Of a DNA stretch of 64,000 nt, positions 27,349 through 35,650 are shown piece after piece. The DNA lies in the NCBI RefSeq assembly GCF_008692605.1, contig NZ_LFCT01000007.1, forward strand, positions 62,001-126,000, read 5' to 3'. This DNA comes from Sphingobium estronivorans. Lineage in GTDB: Bacteria > Pseudomonadota > Alphaproteobacteria > Sphingomonadales > Sphingomonadaceae. The first letter of the stretch is position 1. Each line of letters starts with the position of its first letter. Below the pieces are notes generated by a model that was not told the origin of the DNA, made no database searches, and saw only the letters and a program-made list of their open reading frames with translations. The position numbers were made by a program, and so were the translations under genes.

Positions 27349-28085
27349 GCGGCTGGCGGATTGTTCAGGTGGAACTGGGTGCGGCGGGGGATGATGCCGA
27401 AGGGCAGGCTGCGCCCGCCGCGCGGACGCTGATCGTCTTTCCGTCCGGCTCGGACGGGGAAGCCATGGCGGGGCTTCTTGCCGCGCGGTGGAATGCTGTC
27501 CTGCTGGGGCGCTTGTCCGGCATTGTCCGGGATGGCGAGGATCTGGTGGTGACGCGCCCTGCCTATGGCGGCCGGATAGGCCTTGAACTGCGCGTGACCG
27601 GCGGTGTCGCGGTCGCAACGATGAACGAACCGATCGGAGACGCGGAAATCCTGTCGGTGGCACCGGTTCGGTCGGAGGTGCAGCGGGTGCCACTTCCGGC
27701 GCGCAAGGCTGCGCTGGAGGGCGCGCGCATCGTGATAAGCGGGGGCAGGGGCCTCGACAGCGAAGCCTTCGCCGTGCTGGACAAGATTGCGGACCGGATC
27801 GACGGGGCGCTGGGGGCGAGCCTGCCGGCGGTCGACCTGGGCCTTGCGCCTGTCTCCCGGCAAATCGGCCAATCCGGCAATTTCGTGACGCCCAGACTCT
27901 ATCTCGCGGCGGGCATATCGGGCACGCCGCAGCATTTGGCGGGGATTGGGACGGCGACGCAGATCATTGCGATCAACAAGGACGCGGATGCGCCGATTTT
28001 CCGTTTTGCTGAAATCGGGCTGGTGATCGACGCTCGCGACCTTCTGCCCGAATTGCTCAGGTCGATAGAGGAGATCGCTGCCTGA
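27345..28085 (+). CDS. etfA: Electron transfer flavoprotein alpha subunit, short form
   Basis: A 246-residue ETF alpha. The C-terminal FAD domain is intact: VISGGRGL near residue 129, GQSGNFVTPRLYLAAGISG near residue 175 and IIAINKDADAPIF near residue 206. The N-terminal domain is only about 120 residues, against about 190 in housekeeping ETF alpha, so the protein is roughly 60 residues short. No frameshift is evident; the ATGA overlap with etfB fixes the start. Last gene of the operon that starts at 20854. Confidence 0.85.
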   Translation: MSGWRIVQVELGAAGDDAEGQAAPAARTLIVFPSGSDGEAMAGLLAARWNAVLLGRLSGIVRDGEDLVVTRPAYGGRIGLELRVTGGVAVATMNEPIGDAEILSVAPVRSEVQRVPLPARKAALEGARIVISGGRGLDSEAFAVLDKIADRIDGALGASLPAVDLGLAPVSRQIGQSGNFVTPRLYLAAGISGTPQHLAGIGTATQIIAINKDADAPIFRFAEIGLVIDARDLLPELLRSIEEIAA

Positions 28086-28178
28086 GCGACATCGAACGCA
28101 TCCTTCCGTCGCAAATCCCCAGATGGCCGCGTTCAATCAGCACGCAGCCAGAAAGATGACGTGCTTTCTCCGCATCGT

Positions 28179-28829
28179 CTATTTCCTTTCGTCGGATTGC
28201 AGGACCGCGGCTTCCGCCAATTTGTGCAGCAGCGCGCGAAACGCGGAGAGTTCGGTGGGATTTGCGGCGTCATAGCTGCGCGCTTCTCCCAATTGCCCGC
28301 CATTGCAGACGTAGAAGAGCGCGCCTCCCGCTACGCCGTTCAGGATATGCATGGCGGACACGGGGCGGAATACCCCGGCTTCCACGCCCATGGAGATGAC
28401 CGTTTCGATATCACGCAGCGCCGTCTCTGAAAAACGCACCGGATTGTCGCCGCGCGGGGCGGAATCCGCGATCAGCCTCTGGATGATCCGCGCTGCGGTC
28501 GGGCGCCCTACCAGGAAATCGAGCCAGGCATCGAGCAGCGCGTGCAACCGCGCCATCGGATCATCGGCATCTTCCACCCGCTTCAACACGAAATCGTGCA
28601 TGGATGCGAAAATGTCCGCTTCCACCTGATCGTAAAGCTGCTGTTTGCCGGGGAAATAATAGACGATCGAGGGCCGGCGGATGCCCACCGCCTGTGCCAC
28701 ATCCTCCAACCGGGCGGCGGCATAGCCCAGATCGGCAAAGACCTGTTCCGAAGCCTCCAATATCGATTGTCGGGTGGCATCCCCGCGTGGCTGCCGCGCT
28801 ACCTGCCTCACCGCATTCGCCACCGTCAT
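28179..28829 (-). CDS. TetR-family transcriptional regulator
   Basis: A TetR regulator of about 216 residues from the ATG at 28829 (a longer form from 28889 is possible). The N-terminal HTH runs through ATRQSILEASEQVFADLGY..RLEDVAQAVGIRRPSIVYYFPGKQQLYD, and a variable ligand-binding helical domain follows. It is divergent from the TonB-phosphoesterase operon beginning at 28990, and an inverted repeat at 28899-28918 between them is the likely operator. Confidence 0.9.
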   Translation of the reverse strand: MTVANAVRQVARQPRGDATRQSILEASEQVFADLGYAAARLEDVAQAVGIRRPSIVYYFPGKQQLYDQVEADIFASMHDFVLKRVEDADDPMARLHALLDAWLDFLVGRPTAARIIQRLIADSAPRGDNPVRFSETALRDIETVISMGVEAGVFRPVSAMHILNGVAGGALFYVCNGGQLGEARSYDAANPTELSAFRALLHKLAEAAVLQSDERK

Positions 28830-28898
28830 TCCTCTCGCTACAGCCTTGGGCCTCCTATCAGCATGGCGATGCGCGAAAGCAATCTCCAATATTGATAT

Positions 28899-28918
28899 TC
28901 TACCTACATGACGGTAGA
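28899..28918. promoter_or_regulatory. Inverted repeat, candidate TetR operator
   Basis: TCTACC-N8-GGTAGA, with perfect 6-base arms, is centred between the divergent tetR and TonB-receptor genes, where a TetR dimer would cover both promoters. The repeat is visible; the role is inferred. Confidence 0.5.
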
Positions 28919-28989
28919 TAACTCGGCGACAGGGCTGAGGGACGCGGAGTAACAGCGCCGGAAAAGCCCGCTTTTTGGGGAGAGAGACT

Positions 28990-31149
28990 ATGCCGAATCG
29001 CCTGTTTATCTACGCCGTACTGACGCCTTTGCTTGGCTCCGCGGCGCTACCCGCCCTCGCGCAGAGCGGCGCGTCGGATGGCATTGAGGAAATCGTCGTC
29101 ACTGCCCAGAAACGAGAGGAATCGCTTCAGGATACCCCCGTTTCGATCGCGGCCTTCACCGCGAAAGATCTGGAAGCGAAGGGGATCAGTGGCCTTACCG
29201 ACCTGCGCGCGAATGTACCGGCGCTGCAACTGACGCCCTTTCCCAACAATGCGGCGACCACGCAGATCTTCATGCGCGGGGTCGGCCTGTCCGACGATCA
29301 GATCACCCAGGATGGCGGCGTCGCGGTCTATATGGACGGCGTCTATGTCGCCCGCAGCCAGGGAATGGCGGTCGAAGTGGCCGATCTGGAGCGGATCGAG
29401 GTGCTGCGCGGTCCCCAGGGCACGCTGTATGGTCGCAACGCGACCGGCGGCGCGATCAATTTCATCACGCGCAAGCCCGATCTCGACGATTTCGGCTTCA
29501 AGGGGCAGGTGACGCTCGGCAATTACGACAACCGCCGCTTCAAGGCCGCGGTCAACGTGCCAATCGGCCAGACCATCGCTGCTCGCCTCTCCTATGTGAA
29601 CCAGCAGCAGGACGGGTTCATCCGCAATCCGGGCACCGGCGTGAAGCGCTGGGGCGACAAGGACCGGCAGGCGATGCGTGGCGATCTGCTGTGGCAGCCT
29701 TCGGACGCGTTCAACCTGCGCTACAGCTATGATCGGACGGAGATTGGCGACACGCCCGCTTATGTCGCGCTGTCCCCGCTCTTCCCGCTGACGGCACCGC
29801 GCCCCAAGGCAGGCAGCCCCTTCGTCCGCGACGTCCTGCCCAATGACATCGTGTCGCAAGGCCACAGCCTGATCGGTGAGTGGAAGGCTGCGGACGGCCT
29901 CACTGTCCGTTCGATCACCGGCTATCGCAAACTCTACAATTTCCAGAACCAGGATTATCTGACCGGCGCCACCGGGCCCAATCCACTGCAAAAGAACAGC
30001 AGCGTCGCGAAGCAGGATCAGTGGAGCGAGGAATTGCAAATGGTCGGAGATGCCTTCGACAATGTGCTGCAATATGTCGTCGGCCTTTATTATTTCAAGG
30101 AAGATGGCGATAACTTCAGCAACAGCTACAGCCCACCGACTCTGACGCGCAGTTTCACTACGGCGACCATCCACAACCGTTCCTATGCTGTCTTCGGTCA
30201 GGCGACCGTCACGCCCGCCTGGCTCGACGGACGCCTGCATTTCACCGTCGGCGTGCGCCAGAGCTGGGACAAGCGCGAAGCGACGCTGGCCCGCCAGTCG
30301 CAGATCGCCGGCGGCCCGATCACCGACGTGCCGGGCCTGGGCGACGGCAGCCGCAATTTCAAGGATTTCAGCCCCAGCTTCGTGATCGGCTTCGACGCCT
30401 CGCGCGACGTCCATCTCTATGCCAAGGCCGTGAAGGGCTATAAGAGCGGCGGCTACAATATCCGCGCCAGTTCCATCGCCCGCTTCAACCAGGGTTTCAA
30501 TCCTGAAACGCTTTGGTCCTATGAAACCGGCATGAAGAGCCAGTGGCTCGACAATCATCTGCGTTTCAACATTGCGGGTTTCATTTCCAAATATCGCGAC
30601 ATCCAGATCAATGTCCAGTCGGACCCGACCAATGCACGCATCACCGACGTTCTGAATGCCGGGCGCGCGACGGTGAAGGGCGTGGAAATGGATCTGACCC
30701 TGGCCCCGGTCCGCGAGTTGCGTGTCACGGCCAACTACAGCTATCTGAAAGCACGGTACGATAGCATCATCGGTCCCGGCGGCACCGATATAGCGAGCGG
30801 TTACCGCTTCACCAACGCGCCCGAACATACGTTCGCCTTCGACATCAGCTACGATTTGCCGCCGCTGCCGATCGGCAAGTTGACTGCCAATGCGAATTAT
30901 ACCGCACAGAGCGACAAGTTCACCAATGCGACCATCAGCGGCGGCAAATATATTGTCGGGGACTATGGCCTGATCAACGCGCGGCTGAGTCTTGCCGACA
31001 TTCCCGGCCTGCGCGGCGTGAAGGCCGCGCTCTGGGGCCGGAACCTTGCCGACAAGGACTATTATCTGATGCAGTTCAACATCGGTCGCCCCGGTGCGAT
31101 CTTCGGGGAACCGCGCACCTATGGCGTCGATCTGAGCGTCGAATTTTAA
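28990..31149 (+). CDS. TonB-dependent outer-membrane receptor
   Basis: A 719-residue receptor. A signal peptide covers residues 1-24 (ends PALAQ), then a TonB-box-like EEIVVTAQKREESLQ, the plug domain with the IEVLRGPQGTLYGRNATGGAIN block near residue 138, and a barrel ending in a terminal Phe (VDLSVEF). It is the sphingomonad catabolic receptor type. It leads an operon with a metallophosphoesterase, an SDR and a tyrosine phosphatase-like lipoprotein, so the ligand may be a phosphorylated compound; that link is inference. Confidence 0.93.
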   Translation: MPNRLFIYAVLTPLLGSAALPALAQSGASDGIEEIVVTAQKREESLQDTPVSIAAFTAKDLEAKGISGLTDLRANVPALQLTPFPNNAATTQIFMRGVGLSDDQITQDGGVAVYMDGVYVARSQGMAVEVADLERIEVLRGPQGTLYGRNATGGAINFITRKPDLDDFGFKGQVTLGNYDNRRFKAAVNVPIGQTIAARLSYVNQQQDGFIRNPGTGVKRWGDKDRQAMRGDLLWQPSDAFNLRYSYDRTEIGDTPAYVALSPLFPLTAPRPKAGSPFVRDVLPNDIVSQGHSLIGEWKAADGLTVRSITGYRKLYNFQNQDYLTGATGPNPLQKNSSVAKQDQWSEELQMVGDAFDNVLQYVVGLYYFKEDGDNFSNSYSPPTLTRSFTTATIHNRSYAVFGQATVTPAWLDGRLHFTVGVRQSWDKREATLARQSQIAGGPITDVPGLGDGSRNFKDFSPSFVIGFDASRDVHLYAKAVKGYKSGGYNIRASSIARFNQGFNPETLWSYETGMKSQWLDNHLRFNIAGFISKYRDIQINVQSDPTNARITDVLNAGRATVKGVEMDLTLAPVRELRVTANYSYLKARYDSIIGPGGTDIASGYRFTNAPEHTFAFDISYDLPPLPIGKLTANANYTAQSDKFTNATISGGKYIVGDYGLINARLSLADIPGLRGVKAALWGRNLADKDYYLMQFNIGRPGAIFGEPRTYGVDLSVEF

Positions 31150-31160
31150 AGGAGGCCGGC

Positions 31161-32183
31161 ATGAAACATCGCGCCCTTTTGACCGCTGCCCTGGCCATGC
31201 TTCTGTGTGGAGCGGGGCCGGTGACGCCCGATTACCGGCCTGGCCATTCCGATGTCGCCCGCACCGGCAAGGACTTTGCCGGCGGCAAGGATGAATTCCG
31301 CTTCGTCGTGATCGGCGACCGGACGGGCGAACACCGTCCCGGCGTGTTCGAACATGCGCTGGAGGAGGTCAACAAGCTGCGTCCCGACTTCGTTATCAAT
31401 ATTGGCGACCTGATCGAAGGGAATAGCGAAGACCTTCGCCAGATCGACGCGGAATGGCAGGACGTCACCGCCGCGACGGGTAAACTCGACATGCCTTTCT
31501 TCTATGTTCCGGGCAATCATGATCTGACCAATGACATACAGCTCCAGGCATGGCGCAAGCGGCTGGGGGCGGATTATTACAGCTTTACCTACAAGAACGC
31601 GCTTTTCCTGGTCCTCAATACCGAAGACCCGCCGCAGCCGAAGATCGCCCGCCGCAAGCTGCTGGAGGCATATGGCCCGCAGGCCATGGGCGTCGCGCTG
31701 CAGGCCCTGCAGGGCGATACCGAACAAGCGAAGGCCCTGTTTGCCCGCGAGCCCCGGATCGGCGAGCTCGCAGCCAAGTTGCGCGCGTCCGAAAATGTCG
31801 CTTTCAGCGCGGCTCAGCTCGCCATGGTTCGCTCTGCCCTTGCGCGCAATCCCCATGTCCGCTGGACCTTTGTGCTGATGCATCGCCCGGCATGGAAGGT
31901 GGATTCGCCTGCTTTCCGAGAGATAGAGGCGATGCTGCGGGGACGCGACTACACGGTGCTTGCCGGCCATTTCCACAAATATGAGCATCAGACGCGCGAC
32001 GGCCATGATTATGTGCAGCTCGGCGTCACCGGTGGTACGCCGGGGGGACGTACAGACGATCCGGCGGTGTTCGATCACATCATGTGGGTCGCGGTAGCGA
32101 AGGGCGCGCCGCAGATCAGCAATATCCGGCTGGAGGGCTTTTTCCCCAAGGAAGGGCCGCCCGCATCGTCGGCCCACCCCTGA
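31161..32183 (+). CDS. Exported metallophosphoesterase
   Basis: A 340-residue calcineurin-like phosphoesterase with an N-terminal signal peptide of about 20 residues containing a Cys (AMLLCGAGP), so it may be periplasmic or lipid-linked. Metal motifs appear in order: VVIGDRTG (the first Asp with an Arg in place of the common H), NIGDLIE, PGNHDL, LMHRPAW and GHFHKYE. It is the second gene after the TonB receptor, 11 bases downstream. The substrate is a phosphomonoester or diester; which one cannot be told. Confidence 0.88.
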   Translation: MKHRALLTAALAMLLCGAGPVTPDYRPGHSDVARTGKDFAGGKDEFRFVVIGDRTGEHRPGVFEHALEEVNKLRPDFVINIGDLIEGNSEDLRQIDAEWQDVTAATGKLDMPFFYVPGNHDLTNDIQLQAWRKRLGADYYSFTYKNALFLVLNTEDPPQPKIARRKLLEAYGPQAMGVALQALQGDTEQAKALFAREPRIGELAAKLRASENVAFSAAQLAMVRSALARNPHVRWTFVLMHRPAWKVDSPAFREIEAMLRGRDYTVLAGHFHKYEHQTRDGHDYVQLGVTGGTPGGRTDDPAVFDHIMWVAVAKGAPQISNIRLEGFFPKEGPPASSAHP

Positions 32184-32206
32184 ACGACCATGAAAGGAAA
32201 AACTGC

Positions 32207-32983
32207 ATGACTCTCTCCCCCGCTCTGGACACACCGGGCACGCCGGTAATCGTGACCGGCGGCGCGTCGGGCATCGGGCTCGCATCCGCGGAAGCGCTCG
32301 CGGCGGTGGGTCGCGGGGTTGCGCTCTGGGACATCGACGCCAATGCTGCGGGCGAGGCGGCGGCGCGGATCGCCGCGCGTTTTGGCGTCGCGACCATCGG
32401 CGTCGCCACTGATCTGCGCGATCCGGCGGCGATCGCGCCTGCTTTGGCGGCCACCCGTTCGGGGGTGGGGGCGCCGGGCGGGCTGGTCCATGCCGCAGGT
32501 ACGGTCGACACCGGATCGCTCGAGGGGGTGACAGTGGAAGGATGGGATGCCTGCATGGCGGTGCATCTGCGCTCCTTCGCGTTGCTGACCCAGGCGATTC
32601 ATGCCGATCTCGCCGCACAACCGGGATCCGCCATCGTCGCCATTGCGTCCATCAACGCCACGCTGGGCAATGCCATGAACCCGATCTATACCGCTGCCAA
32701 GGGTGGGCTGCTGTCGCTCGTCCGGTCGTTGGCGGACAGGCTTGCAAGGGACGGTATCCGCGTCAATTCCGTCTCGCCGGGGCAGATACTGACACCGATG
32801 ATGCGCCCGGCCATCGAGGCGTTGCCTGACCGCTTTTTCGAAAGACGCATCCTGTTGGACCGGATCGGCGATCCTATGGAGATCGGCCGCGTCGTGCGAT
32901 TTTTGCTGTCCGACGAAGCAAGCTATATCACTGCCAGCGAAATCGTTGTCGATGGCGGCAATATTTCTTCTCAGCGAGGTTGA
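32207..32983 (+). CDS. Short-chain dehydrogenase/reductase (SDR)
   Basis: A 258-residue classical SDR. The cofactor loop is TGGASGIGLASAEA near residue 17, with Asp in LWDID after beta-2 suggesting NAD, the HAAGTVD equivalent of NNAG, and the Tyr-Lys pair in IYTAAKGG near residue 160. The C-terminal ITASEIVVDGG is typical. ATG at 32207 is used; the open frame upstream overlaps the phosphoesterase gene. Third gene of the TonB-led operon. Confidence 0.9.
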   Translation: MTLSPALDTPGTPVIVTGGASGIGLASAEALAAVGRGVALWDIDANAAGEAAARIAARFGVATIGVATDLRDPAAIAPALAATRSGVGAPGGLVHAAGTVDTGSLEGVTVEGWDACMAVHLRSFALLTQAIHADLAAQPGSAIVAIASINATLGNAMNPIYTAAKGGLLSLVRSLADRLARDGIRVNSVSPGQILTPMMRPAIEALPDRFFERRILLDRIGDPMEIGRVVRFLLSDEASYITASEIVVDGGNISSQRG

Positions 32984-32985
32984 TC

Positions 32986-34116
32986 ATGCGACATGCCCCT
33001 TCCTGTATTGTGGCGCTGGCTCTGGCGCTGGCAGGATGTTCCACTGCGGTCGATCATTCCGCCGCCCGATGGGATGCATCGGCGGCACGTTCGGCGGCCC
33101 CTATCCCGTTCACAGCCGCGTCGGTCGAAAAGCAGGCCGACGGCAGCTATCGCATAGCCTGGCAAATGGCGGGTGCGGGTCATGTTCGCATTTTCGCGAG
33201 TTCGGACCCGGCGGCTCCCATGACGTCTCAACCCGTCGCACAGGGGGGAGCGACGGATTCGGCGACGATTGCCAGGCTTGCGCCGGATAAACGCTGGTAT
33301 TTCACGCTTACGCCGGATCGCGGCGGTCCGTTGCTTCTGACCGATCGGGCCTTGCATCTGTCCACGGCGCCCAACTTTCGCGATATCGGCGGCTATCGGA
33401 CCGTTGACGGCCGGTGGGTGAAGCCGGGGCTGATCTACCGCTCCGACCAGCTCGACCGCTTGAGCGACGGCGATCTGGCCGCGATCGGTGCGCTGAGGCC
33501 CGGTCTGCTGGTCGACCTGCGGACCGAAACCGAACGCAAGCGCGAACCCGATCGGGCGCCGCCGGGGGTGCGGCAACAGATTCTCGATGTGGCGGCGGAC
33601 AGCAGCGGGTCGCTGGGCGGCGACATGCGCAAGGCGCAGGCGGCCATCGCCAGCGGACAAGGGGCTGCGCTGCTGGCGGCCGCCAATCGGGATTTCGTCT
33701 CTCTGCCCAGTGCCCGCGCGGCTTATGGCACGCTGCTGCGCGAGCTTGCGGAAGGAAATGACGGACCGCTGATTTATCATTGCACCGCGGGCAAGGATCG
33801 CACTGGTTGGGCCACGGCCGTCATCCTGACCCTGCTGGGCGTTCCGCAGGAAACGGTGATGGCGGATTTCCTCGCCAGCAATCGCTATTTGAAGGCCAAG
33901 AACGACGCGACGATTGCCGCGATGAAAGCATCGGGCGCTGCGTTCGATCCCGCTTTCCTCGAGCCTGTCCTGACTGTCCGTCCCGAATATCTGCAAAACG
34001 CCTTCGACGAGGTTCAGCGCCGTTATGGATCGTTCGACGCCTATGCGCGCGACGGGCTTGGTCTCTCCCAGGCGGATATCGCAGCTCTGCGGCGGCGCTA
34101 TCTGACGGCGCCTTGA
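32986..34116 (+). CDS. Tyrosine/dual-specificity phosphatase-like lipoprotein
   Basis: A 376-residue protein with a lipoprotein signal (lipobox LAGC ending at Cys18) and thus an envelope location. After an N-terminal beta domain comes a Y_phosphatase3-type domain starting NFRDIGGYR, with YRSDQL and VDLRTETER. The P-loop HCTAGKDRTG (catalytic Cys266, Arg272) has the CX5R signature. Such enzymes act on phosphotyrosine or phosphoinositides. The start is ATG at 32986 with GAGG upstream. It ends the operon that begins at 28990. Confidence 0.88.
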   Translation: MRHAPSCIVALALALAGCSTAVDHSAARWDASAARSAAPIPFTAASVEKQADGSYRIAWQMAGAGHVRIFASSDPAAPMTSQPVAQGGATDSATIARLAPDKRWYFTLTPDRGGPLLLTDRALHLSTAPNFRDIGGYRTVDGRWVKPGLIYRSDQLDRLSDGDLAAIGALRPGLLVDLRTETERKREPDRAPPGVRQQILDVAADSSGSLGGDMRKAQAAIASGQGAALLAAANRDFVSLPSARAAYGTLLRELAEGNDGPLIYHCTAGKDRTGWATAVILTLLGVPQETVMADFLASNRYLKAKNDATIAAMKASGAAFDPAFLEPVLTVRPEYLQNAFDEVQRRYGSFDAYARDGLGLSQADIAALRRRYLTAP

Positions 34117-34149
34117 TCGGCCGAGAGAGGTGAAGCGGATGGCACCCGA

Positions 34150-34500
34150 CGTCGTGCAGATGGATCTGGGCAGCCCCAGCCGCACCGCTGCCAGCGAAGA
34201 TGAGCTGTGGGCTGCACTGGCAGCGGCGAAGACCAACGTCGCACGGTTCGAGCGCAAGCGACCCGCCCGCAAGCCCTTTGCCCGAGCATCCGCCGCGCGA
34301 ACGCGTCATCATCCCCGCGCCCGGGGCATGCCCCTGCTCCGGCTCGGATCGACTGTCCAAGCTGGGCGAGGATATCACCGAGATGCTCGAGGTCGTGCCG
34401 CGCCAGTGGAAAGTGGTCCAGACCGTTCGGGAGAAGTTTTCCTGCCGAGCCTGCGAGAAGATCACTCAGCTGCAAGCACCATTTCATGTCGCGCCCCGCC
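34150..34500 (+). pseudogene. IS66-family transposase (TnpC) remnant, frameshifted
   Basis: A fragment of the N-terminal third of an IS66 TnpC. One frame carries EDELWAALAAAKTNVARFERKRP, here given in parts as DELWAALAAAKTN and FERKRPARKPF; then a shift near 34280 moves to the frame reading PLPEHPPRERVIIPAP, a zinc-finger-like CPCSGSDRLSKLGEDITE and VPRQWKVVQTVREKFSCRAC. The similarity stops near HVAPRR at about 34500, with no DDE domain and no tnpA or tnpB. A short zinc-ribbon-like RKCPDCAENIEAEARI piece follows in the same frame, possibly another gene fragment. This is a dead element. Confidence 0.75.
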
Positions 34501-34851
34501 GACTCTTTGGCCCCACCTCGCGAGAAGTCTCGGTAGCAATGGGTTCTCGCAAATGCCCTGATTGCGCAGAGAATATCGAAGCGGAAGCGCGAATCTGGCG
34601 CGACCAGGCGGTGTTACGGTTACGTGGCTGATCGGCGAACTGGATGCCATAGCACGTTGGGAAGGGCTGCTTGGGGAGCCGCTCAAGCTCTGCGGTTCTC
34701 ATAAAGGGCCAATCGACCGTTCTCCAACGACGTTCAGACCTTAGCTTTTGAATTTGTATTGGAAAGGAACCTTTTGTAGCCGCCTTTTATGATCGGCAGG
34801 GGTGGTAAGCAGGCAGTCCGGTGGATGGCGGGTGAGAACGGATCGCTGATT

Positions 34852-35136
34852 TTATTTTTGCTCAGCCAAGGAAGAGAGAAACGCCTGTCGCTCCGCCAGT
34901 TTCTTTAAACGCCGACGCCGAAGCAGCAACCCAACGATTCCAAATGGGACGCACCATAGTAGGCCAATGCCCATGGAGGATAATATGTTGTGGGTCTGGC
35001 CGACATGCCGCTCCAATTCGATACCGTAGGCAAGGATCATCAACGCTGACATGGCAATCCATAAGCCGAAGAATACACGCTCATGGATGATGGACGGCAC
35101 TGACTGGTGGGACGGATAGCGGCGCATCATCGGCAT
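34852..35136 (-). CDS. Small two-span membrane protein, hypothetical
   Basis: A 94-residue open frame with two hydrophobic stretches (about residues 22-40 and 53-72) and a basic cluster LLLRRRRLKKL after the second. No homologue is recognised and no clear ribosome binding site decides between the ATGs at its start. It lies alone in an otherwise empty stretch between the IS66 remnant and the tRNA gene; 34640-34851 and 35137-35306 hold nothing I can identify. Confidence 0.4.
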   Translation of the reverse strand: MPMMRRYPSHQSVPSIIHERVFFGLWIAMSALMILAYGIELERHVGQTHNILSSMGIGLLWCVPFGIVGLLLRRRRLKKLAERQAFLSSLAEQK

Positions 35137-35306
35137 TATACCGGGTTCATCTGACGACTGCTACTGGTGGCTTGCGGAAGGGCAACTTCATACCAAGCGA
35201 ACAGCTAGGGCTACCATAGAAGCCTATCGGCACCATGAATCAGCGTGAGATAAAACTGTGAGATTTTCAGGGCTGCGATCACGCTAAGCCCTTGAAAAAT
35301 CAGAAA

Positions 35307-35381
35307 TGGTGACCCCTACGGGAATCGAACCCGTGTTTCAGCCGTGAGAGGGCCGCGTCCTGACCGCTAGACGAAGGGGCC
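35307..35381 (-). tRNA. trnE: tRNA-Glu (anticodon CUC)
   Basis: On the minus strand the 75 bases fold as a cloverleaf: acceptor GGCCCCT pairs with AGGGGTC, followed by discriminator A and an encoded CCA. The anticodon stem is CGGCC/GGCTG with loop CTCTCAC, giving anticodon CTC, and the T arm contains GGTTCGATTCC. The sequence closely follows other bacterial tRNA-Glu genes. Confidence 0.95.
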
Positions 35382-35448
35382 TTGAGGTCGCTCTGGGCGA
35401 CCGGCAGGGGGACGCGTTTAGGTGGAGGTTTCGGTGACGTCAACCAAT

Positions 35449-35480
35449 AAAAAACCACCCCATGCATTCGCATGGGGTGG
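35449..35480 (-). terminator. Rho-independent terminator of the small RNA
   Basis: On the minus strand an 11-base-pair perfect stem (CCACCCCATGC, 35470-35480, with GCATGGGGTGG, 35455-35465) with a 4-base loop is followed by six U. It ends the candidate sRNA and would also end read-through from the sapC gene. Confidence 0.85.
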
Positions 35481-35560
35481 CCAAGGTTCAGGGAGGAGAC
35501 GCCTCCTAAGGGGGAGGCGCCCATACGACACACCCGAAAGGGGGGCAGGTGCGCCGTATG
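35449..35560 (-). ncRNA. Candidate trans-acting small RNA with C-rich anti-SD motif
   Basis: On the minus strand a promoter TTGAAA (35589-35594), 17-base spacer and TATTTA (35566-35571) is followed about 7 bases later by three hairpins. Hairpin 1 has arms CATACG/CGTATG (35522-35527 with 35555-35560). Hairpin 2 has arms GCGCCTCC/GGAGGCGT (35499-35520). A single-stranded CTCCTCCC (35491-35498) comes next, then a terminator hairpin. The complete transcript would be about 110 nt. Exposed CCUCC segments could pair with Shine-Dalgarno sequences, as in several alphaproteobacterial sRNAs. No ORF fits. Confidence 0.7.
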
Positions 35561-35650
35561 TTCAGTAAATAGAGGAGGTGGCGCGGAGTTTCAAGTGGCA
35601 ACGCGCAACCTTTTTCCTCAATTATCCGTCATGAAACGGTTAGGTTCCGT

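Noticed and set aside
29047-30828. A 593-codon open frame on the minus strand
   Set aside because: It is antisense to a complete TonB receptor with signal peptide and plug motifs; no domain is visible in the frame.
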